Shown: piece by piece, positions 6,145-6,905 of the stretch | Numbering within the stretch: the stretch's first letter is position 1 | How the letters are laid out: every line of letters begins with the position of its first letter | Assembly (NCBI GenBank): GCA_050731755.1 | Contig: JBOHPP010000231.1 | Location: 1 to 6,905, forward strand | Direction: 5' to 3' | DNA length: 6,905 nucleotides | From: JBOHPP01 sp050731755 | GTDB taxonomy: Bacteria > Methylomirabilota > Methylomirabilia > Rokubacteriales > CSP1-6 | The notes under the pieces: model-generated | Told to the model about the DNA's origin: nothing | The model's input: only the letters and a program-made list of their open reading frames with translations | Database searches by the model: none | Position numbers and translations under genes: made by a program

Positions 6145-6386
6145 GCGCCGACGACACGATTCGCCGGAAGATCGCCGCCGGGCTCCTCCCCTGCGAACGC
6201 TGCCAGGTGCTGTGGGCCGGACCCGGCACCGGCCGGCTCTGTGTCGCCTGCGATCTCCCCATCGGCGCCGACGCGACCGAGTACGAGTGCGACCAAGCCG
6301 ACGGCACCGTGATCTACTTCCACTACGGATGCTATGTCCTGTGGGAGGCGGCGTGCCGCGAACTGGAGTCCGGTAGCGTCATTTAA
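6141..6386 (+). CDS. Small cysteine-rich, probably zinc-binding protein of unknown function
   Basis: The 81-residue product starts at an ATG that overlaps the previous stop by four bases, so the two genes are likely translated together. It contains CERC (18-21), CVAC (34-37) and HYGC (61-64), plus cysteines at 50 and 72. The C34/C37/H61/C64 set could hold one zinc ion in a treble-clef-like arrangement. The layout W.GPGTG..C..C..PI....TEYE...........H..C...WE recalls short hypothetical proteins scattered in many proteobacteria and soil lineages, which I know only as uncharacterised. No signal peptide or membrane segment is seen, so it is probably cytoplasmic. It may modify or chaperone the gas-vesicle-like partner or sense redox state, but nothing here proves a function. 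Two hairpins follow its stop directly. Confidence 0.72.
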   Translation: MSADDTIRRKIAAGLLPCERCQVLWAGPGTGRLCVACDLPIGADATEYECDQADGTVIYFHYGCYVLWEAACRELESGSVI

Positions 6387-6457
6387 TTGGAGGGAGCAGC
6401 GGCCGCCCCCTCCAGACCTTTAAGTTGGAGGGGGTAGAGGCCACCCCCTCCAAACCT
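6387..6457. repeat. Two related hairpin-forming repeats, 38-nt period
   Basis: Copies at 6387-6419 and 6425-6457 match at 28 of 33 positions. Each contains an inverted repeat: TGGAGGG/CCCTCCA in the first (6388-6394 with 6408-6414) and a perfect 11-bp stem TTGGAGGGGGT/ACCCCCTCCAA in the second (6425-6435 with 6443-6453, 7-nt loop). They start right after the stop codon of the cysteine-rich gene and may end its transcript or stabilise it. Only a short CTTT follows the first hairpin and no T run the second, so intrinsic termination would be weak. They look like a REP-type palindromic repeat pair. Confidence 0.65.
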
Positions 6458-6535
6458 CCCCATCCCCGCGAGGTGTGACCACCCAGTGGTCCCTCCAAAC
6501 CTCCCCATCCACGCGCGGTGTGACCACCCAGTGGC
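6446..6535. repeat. Tandem direct repeat, two 45-bp units
   Basis: Unit 6446-6490 and unit 6491-6535 abut and are identical at 42 of 45 positions; they differ at unit positions 21, 26 and 45. Each begins with CCCTCCAAACCT, the word that also forms the right arm of the second upstream hairpin, and ends with TGACCACCCAGTGG. In the first copy GACCAC and GTGGTC (6477-6482, 6486-6491) form a 6-bp inverted repeat around CCA. The array lies upstream of the molybdoenzyme gene, so it could hold paired regulator sites or be a purely structural repeat. Confidence 0.8.
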
Positions 6536-6572
6536 AACCACCCGCCCGGTGCCGTATCGTTGAGCCCGATCT

Positions 6573-6905
6573 ATGTCCCCAGCCCCCCGCTTCGTCGGCA
6601 GCGAGGTCAAGCGTCTCGAGGACCCGCGCCTGATCCGCGGTCAAGCGCAGTACGTCGACGACCTGCAGCTCGCCGGCCTGGCGCACGGCTTCGTCCTACG
6701 CTCGCCCCACGCTCACGCGCGGATCGTCAGGATCGACACCTCCGAGGCCGCCAAGCGGCCCGGCGTGTACATCGTGCTCACGGCCCGCGATCTGCAGGGC
6801 GCGACGAAGCCCAAGCCTCTCATCCTCGCGCCCCCGAACACGGTCAACCCGCCTCGGCTGGCTCTGGCCGAGGATCGCGTGCGCTTCGTCGGCGACCCCG
6901 TAGCG
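6573..6905 (+). CDS. Molybdopterin-binding subunit, xanthine dehydrogenase/CoxL family (5' part)
   Basis: The first 111 codons of a large subunit of the xanthine oxidase family are present and the frame is still open at the window end; full family members are about 750-800 residues. The visible part is the N-terminal hammerhead domain: GSEVKRLEDPRLIRGQAQYV (9-28), DDL at 29-31, FVLRSPHAHARI (40-51), a conserved D at 55 before the PGV of 64-66, and VLTARDL (68-74). This domain is shared by CoxL-like hydroxylases and aldehyde dehydrogenases that carry molybdopterin cytosine dinucleotide; the residues that separate true CO dehydrogenase from other members lie beyond the window. ATG at 6573 was chosen because family similarity begins within ten residues; its ribosome site is weak (GAG about 10 nt upstream). 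Partner FAD and 2Fe-2S subunits would be expected nearby downstream. Confidence 0.92.
   Translation, partial: MSPAPRFVGSEVKRLEDPRLIRGQAQYVDDLQLAGLAHGFVLRSPHAHARIVRIDTSEAAKRPGVYIVLTARDLQGATKPKPLILAPPNTVNPPRLALAEDRVRFVGDPVA

Noticed and set aside
6446..6535. CRISPR array
   Set aside because: Only two units, directly abutting with no spacers between them.
6532..6560. Promoter TGGCAA-17-TATCGT before the CoxL-like gene
   Set aside because: The -35 matches only three of six bases and transcription would start just a few bases before the ATG; too weak to list.
6383..6686. Minus-strand open frames with repeated GWSH...MGRFGG or VVTP..DGEVW segments
   Set aside because: The repeated peptides come from translating the 45-bp DNA repeat, whose length is a multiple of three; the frames also run into the conserved CoxL-like coding region on the other strand.

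Overview
This is a GC-rich window, densely packed with genes, from what is most likely a soil or sediment bacterium with a large catabolic repertoire. The mix of a CoA ligase, a crotonase, a meta-cleavage-type hydratase and a CoxL-like molybdoenzyme would suit Rokubacteria/Methylomirabilota-like or proteobacterial lineages. That placement is inference, since no rRNA or other phylogenetic marker is present.

Minus strand, positions about 5767 down to 55: seven genes in one direction with gaps of at most 53 nt, probably one operon. In transcription order they are an AMP-dependent acyl-CoA ligase resembling cyclohexanecarboxylate-CoA ligase, a CPBP-family intramembrane protease, a 2-oxopent-4-enoate hydratase/4-oxalocrotonate decarboxylase-family enzyme, an SDR oxidoreductase, an enoyl-CoA hydratase, a NudL-type Nudix CoA pyrophosphatase, and a 70-residue cysteine-containing protein that appears to start at CTG overlapping the Nudix stop codon. 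Together they suggest activation of an organic acid to its CoA thioester, then hydration and oxidation, with a CoA-recycling enzyme and a separate hydratase typical of aromatic meta-cleavage pathways. The substrate cannot be read from the sequence.

Positions 5768-5955: a divergent intergenic region with a possible weak sigma70-like promoter for the minus-strand operon, and a perfect 10-bp hairpin with a GAGA (GNRA) tetraloop that overlaps the ribosome-binding site and start codon of the next gene.

Plus strand, 5956-6386: two small overlapping genes (ATGA junction). The first encodes a short GvpA/GvpJ-like gas vesicle family protein with no other gas vesicle gene in view. The second encodes an 81-residue protein with CxxC, CxxC and HxxC motifs, a likely zinc-binding protein.

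Positions 6387-6572: a non-coding stretch made largely of repeats. It holds two related hairpins spaced 38 nt apart, followed by two 45-bp tandem direct repeats (42/45 identical). From 6573 the 5' part of a CoxL-like molybdopterin-binding subunit gene begins and runs off the end of the window.

The most interesting points are the orphan gas-vesicle-like gene with its hairpin-masked start and cysteine-rich partner, the CTG-initiated small gene at the end of the operon, and the repeat cluster before the molybdoenzyme gene.
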